Source of the DNA: CAZVCJ01 sp964625745 | Lineage (GTDB): Bacteria > Chloroflexota > Anaerolineae > VGOG01 | Assembly: GCA_964625745.1 (NCBI GenBank) | Contig: CAZVCJ010000197.1 | Coordinates: forward strand, 1-7,376 | DNA length: 7,376 nt | Direction: 5' to 3' | In this document: piece after piece, positions 6,253 to 7,376 of the stretch | Layout: every line of letters begins with the position of its first letter | How positions within the stretch are numbered: the first letter of the stretch is position 1 | Position numbers and translations under genes: made by a program | The notes under the pieces: generated by a model | Database searches by the model: none | The model's input: only the letters and a program-made list of their open reading frames with translations | Told to the model about the DNA's origin: nothing

Positions 6253-6462
6253 TTGTATGTCGCCCTTCATGGCAAGATCATTGAGGAGTATCCTGAGCGC
6301 AACCGCTGCCTGCTCTATGCTACCGTGCCGCATGGAATGCCCGTGCATATCGTGGTTGACTATTCCTGGGAGGAAGAATACGAAATCACCACCACTTACA
6401 TCCCTGATAGTAGAGAATGGATCAACTTTCAGATTCGCAGGAAGAGAGTGAAAGAGAAATGA
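6253..6462 (+). CDS. DUF4258-family protein, 5' end lost in gap (candidate toxin)
   Basis: The readable part is about 69 residues: LYVALHGKIIEEYPERNRCL, then ATVPHGMPVHIVVDY, ITTTYIPDSREW and a basic tail. The order (helix end, G-x-I-I-E-x-YP, R-C-L, a PVH strand, then TxYxPD followed by W) fits the DUF4258 pattern. Family members are commonly 80-100 residues, so roughly 15-30 N-terminal residues are probably in the gap. The TTG at 6253 is read here as an internal Leu, not a start. Its stop overlaps the start of a YgiT-type zinc-finger gene (ATGA). DUF4258 genes are often found beside such genes in toxin-antitoxin-like pairs, and the compact basic fold resembles RelE-type RNases. Toxicity is inferred. 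Confidence 0.75.
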   Translation: MYVALHGKIIEEYPERNRCLLYATVPHGMPVHIVVDYSWEEEYEITTTYIPDSREWINFQIRRKRVKEK

Positions 6463-6752
6463 GACCTACAAGACCTTGTTCAGAATGTAATAGTACGATG
6501 AGTCTGAAGAAGTCCTCTCTGGCTTTCGAGCGTGAGGGCTTGCAGATCAGAATCGAGGGACTCTGGACCTACGTCTGCCCCAACGGCCACGAATCCGTCC
6601 CTGGGCCTGTGGCCATCAACGTCATGAACCTGGTGGATCAGGTCTTTCAGGCCACTCAACACCTCCAGCAAGCAGTGAATCTGCCCTCGCCCGTGATCAA
6701 TGTCCTGTTCCCCACTACAGAGAGCGAGACGGCGCAGGTAGTAGCCGCGTAG
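6459..6752 (+). CDS. YgiT-type zinc-finger protein (MqsA-N-like antitoxin candidate)
   Basis: This 97-residue protein starts at ATG 6459, overlapping the DUF4258 stop as ATGA, so translation is probably coupled. An upstream ATG at 6417 would add 14 residues buried in the DUF4258 gene. The N-terminal zinc module has C7-x2-C10 and then C40 in YVCPNGHE. The usual fourth Cys (CxxC) is absent, and His44 is the likely replacement ligand. The VPGPVAINVMNLVDQVF segment (48-64) is the helical continuation typical of YgiT-type fingers. There is no C-terminal HTH domain as in full MqsA. The partner is the DUF4258 protein, whose activity it would neutralise (family-based inference). Confidence 0.8.
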   Translation: MRPTRPCSECNSTMSLKKSSLAFEREGLQIRIEGLWTYVCPNGHESVPGPVAINVMNLVDQVFQATQHLQQAVNLPSPVINVLFPTTESETAQVVAA

Positions 6753-6775
6753 GGTGGCGGACTCAGTAGATCCAA

Positions 6776-7039
6776 ATGTCGAAACTACCCCGTTTTGTCA
6801 ACGAACAGGAAGAAGCTGAGTTCTGGGTCACTCACAACTCCACTGAGTATCTGGACGATACTGAGCTGGTGGAGGTGATGTTTGTAGATGCCCGCCCCTC
6901 CGAGAAGCAGATCTCGCTCCGCTTGGATGCCCGTGTGGTTGAAGAACTAGAAGCTGGAGCAGAGAGTAAAGACATCGACTACCAGGCGTTGATCCGTATG
7001 TGGGTAATGGAGCGGCTGGCTCAGGAACGCGCTAATTGA
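6776..7039 (+). CDS. CopG/ribbon-helix-helix antitoxin (PF12441-like)
   Basis: This 87-residue protein starts 23 bp after the zinc-finger gene. MSKLPRFVNEQEEAEFWVTH, followed by STEYLDDTE and FVDARP, is the conserved acidic N-terminal part of CopG-type antitoxins (COG5304). The ribbon-helix-helix is at about 44-84: strand KQISLRLD, helix ARVVEELEAGAES, then YQALIRMWVMERL. The usual partner is a BrnT/DUF497-type toxin, but none follows; the next 272 bp are non-coding on the plus strand. It may be an orphan antitoxin, or a third component and autorepressor of the DUF4258 module. The ribosome site is weak: only GGGTGGCGGA (6752-6761) lies upstream, too far away for a standard site, which suggests coupling or a leaderless-like mode. 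Confidence 0.85.
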   Translation: MSKLPRFVNEQEEAEFWVTHNSTEYLDDTELVEVMFVDARPSEKQISLRLDARVVEELEAGAESKDIDYQALIRMWVMERLAQERAN

Positions 7040-7123
7040 CTACAGCGTAGCTGGCCAGCAACCATTTCCCACAGGCTGCCGTCTTAGCTTGATGGGTATG
7101 CATCCCAGCATCCCCACAATATA

Positions 7124-7159
7124 AAAAGCCACCAGGGGTTGAGACCCCTGATGGCTTTT
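7124..7159. terminator. Bidirectional intrinsic terminator
   Basis: The 16-base arms AAAAGCCACCAGGGGT (7124-7139) and ACCCCTGATGGCTTTT (7144-7159) pair with one mismatch (C7132 against A7151) around a four-base TGAG loop. The GC-rich stem is flanked by an A-run on the left and a T-run on the right, so it can stop transcription from both sides. It lies 84 bp after the CopG stop and faces a likely convergent minus-strand gene end at 7312. Confidence 0.92.
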
Positions 7160-7203
7160 CAGTTGGAGGTGACAGGCACCCCGCAAGGACGGTTCACAAT
7201 TTG

Positions 7204-7297
7204 GTTGACACATCCTGTCAACGAATGAGGCAACGAATAAACGAATAAGTTCTAACGGCAGACTCCATTCGTTTATTCGTTTGGTATTCGTTGACAG
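7204..7297. repeat. Composite inverted repeat of AACGAAT units
   Basis: CTGTCAACGAAT (7215-7226) pairs with ATTCGTTGACAG (7286-7297), and AACGAATAAACGAAT (7232-7246) pairs with ATTCGTTTATTCGTT (7267-7281). That gives 27 perfect pairs with a small internal loop (GAGGC/TGGT) and a 20-base terminal loop. Each arm carries three AACGAAT (or ATTCGTT) heptamers. A competing small hairpin, GTTGACA (7204-7210) with TGTCAAC (7216-7222), uses part of the left arm. No T-run follows, no coding potential is seen, and the flanks show no clear target-site duplication. Confidence 0.88.
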
Positions 7298-7311
7298 AAA
7301 TGCCCAAAGCC

Positions 7312-7376
7312 CTAGCCCCCCCGCCTCCTGACCAGCGCAACCGTGAGAGCGGCGAGCGAAGCCAGCGCTGCCATCC
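7312..7376 (-). CDS. Probable C-terminal membrane anchor of a convergent gene, partial
   Basis: Reading the minus strand from the window edge gives an open frame ending in TAG at 7314-7312. Its last residues are ALASLAALTVALVRRRGG: a hydrophobic Ala/Leu/Val helix followed by three Arg. This is the pattern of a C-terminal membrane or sorting-type anchor of a surface protein. Only about 20 residues are visible, so a chance reading of GC-rich DNA is possible. The two-way terminator at 7124-7159 supports a gene converging from the right. Confidence 0.5.
   Translation of the reverse strand, partial: MAALASLAALTVALVRRRGG

Noticed and set aside
6417..6458. Upstream ATG for the zinc-finger protein
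   Set aside because: The added 14 residues (DQLSDSQEESERE type) are unlike the family, and ATG 6459 gives the common ATGA overlap just before the CxxC.
6253..6752. A standard MqsR-MqsA pair
   Set aside because: The upstream protein does not show the MqsR pattern and fits DUF4258; the zinc-finger protein lacks the C-terminal HTH of MqsA.
7205..7238. TTGACA at 7205-7210 as a promoter -35 box
   Set aside because: No acceptable -10 at 16-18 bases, and the hexamer is explained by the GTTGACA/TGTCAAC hairpin.
7221..7281. AACGAAT repeats as a CRISPR array
   Set aside because: Units are 7 bp, nearly contiguous and arranged as a single palindrome, with no regular spacers or cas genes.

Overview
The window reads as draft-assembly sequence from a moderately GC-rich bacterium. 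The most likely source is a member of the Chloroflexota (Anaerolineae/Caldilineae-like), possibly a metagenome-assembled genome. This is inferred from gene style: an Ala/Gln-rich HlyD protein with 'AGAxxEEV' turns, a DUF4258/YgiT-type zinc-finger pair, a PF12441-type CopG antitoxin, and AACGAAT-type intergenic palindromes. No rRNA or marker gene is present to prove it. A run of exactly 100 N (6152-6251) splits the window.

Region 1 (1-6052) is one plus-strand gene cluster for a TetR-controlled ABC-2 exporter. An extended -10 promoter and a near-perfect TetR-type operator precede a small three-helix membrane protein. Next come a TetR/AcrR regulator, one ABC-2 permease, two ABC ATPases and a long HlyD-type periplasmic-adaptor-like protein. 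The set corresponds to E. coli CecR (YbiH) with YbhGFSR, but the tandem ATPase YbhF is here split into two genes and only one permease is present. ATPase 1 resembles the N-terminal half of YbhF (GPDGAGKT Walker A and a lost H-loop His). ATPase 2 resembles the C-terminal half, with all motifs canonical. The permease seems to lack its last transmembrane helix. Two intergenic gaps in the operon (3131-3167 and 4094-4161) carry related hairpin repeats, and the second one overlaps the stop codon of ATPase 2.

Region 2 (6053-7039) begins with a good sigma-70-type promoter just before the N gap. After the gap come the 3' part of a DUF4258 gene, a YgiT-type zinc-finger gene overlapping it by ATGA, and a CopG/ribbon-helix-helix antitoxin gene. 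This looks like a toxin-antitoxin module with two antitoxin-like genes and one candidate toxin.

Region 3 (7040-7376) is intergenic. It holds a near-symmetrical intrinsic terminator, a long composite inverted repeat built from AACGAAT units, and at the edge what is probably the C-terminal membrane anchor of a convergent minus-strand gene.
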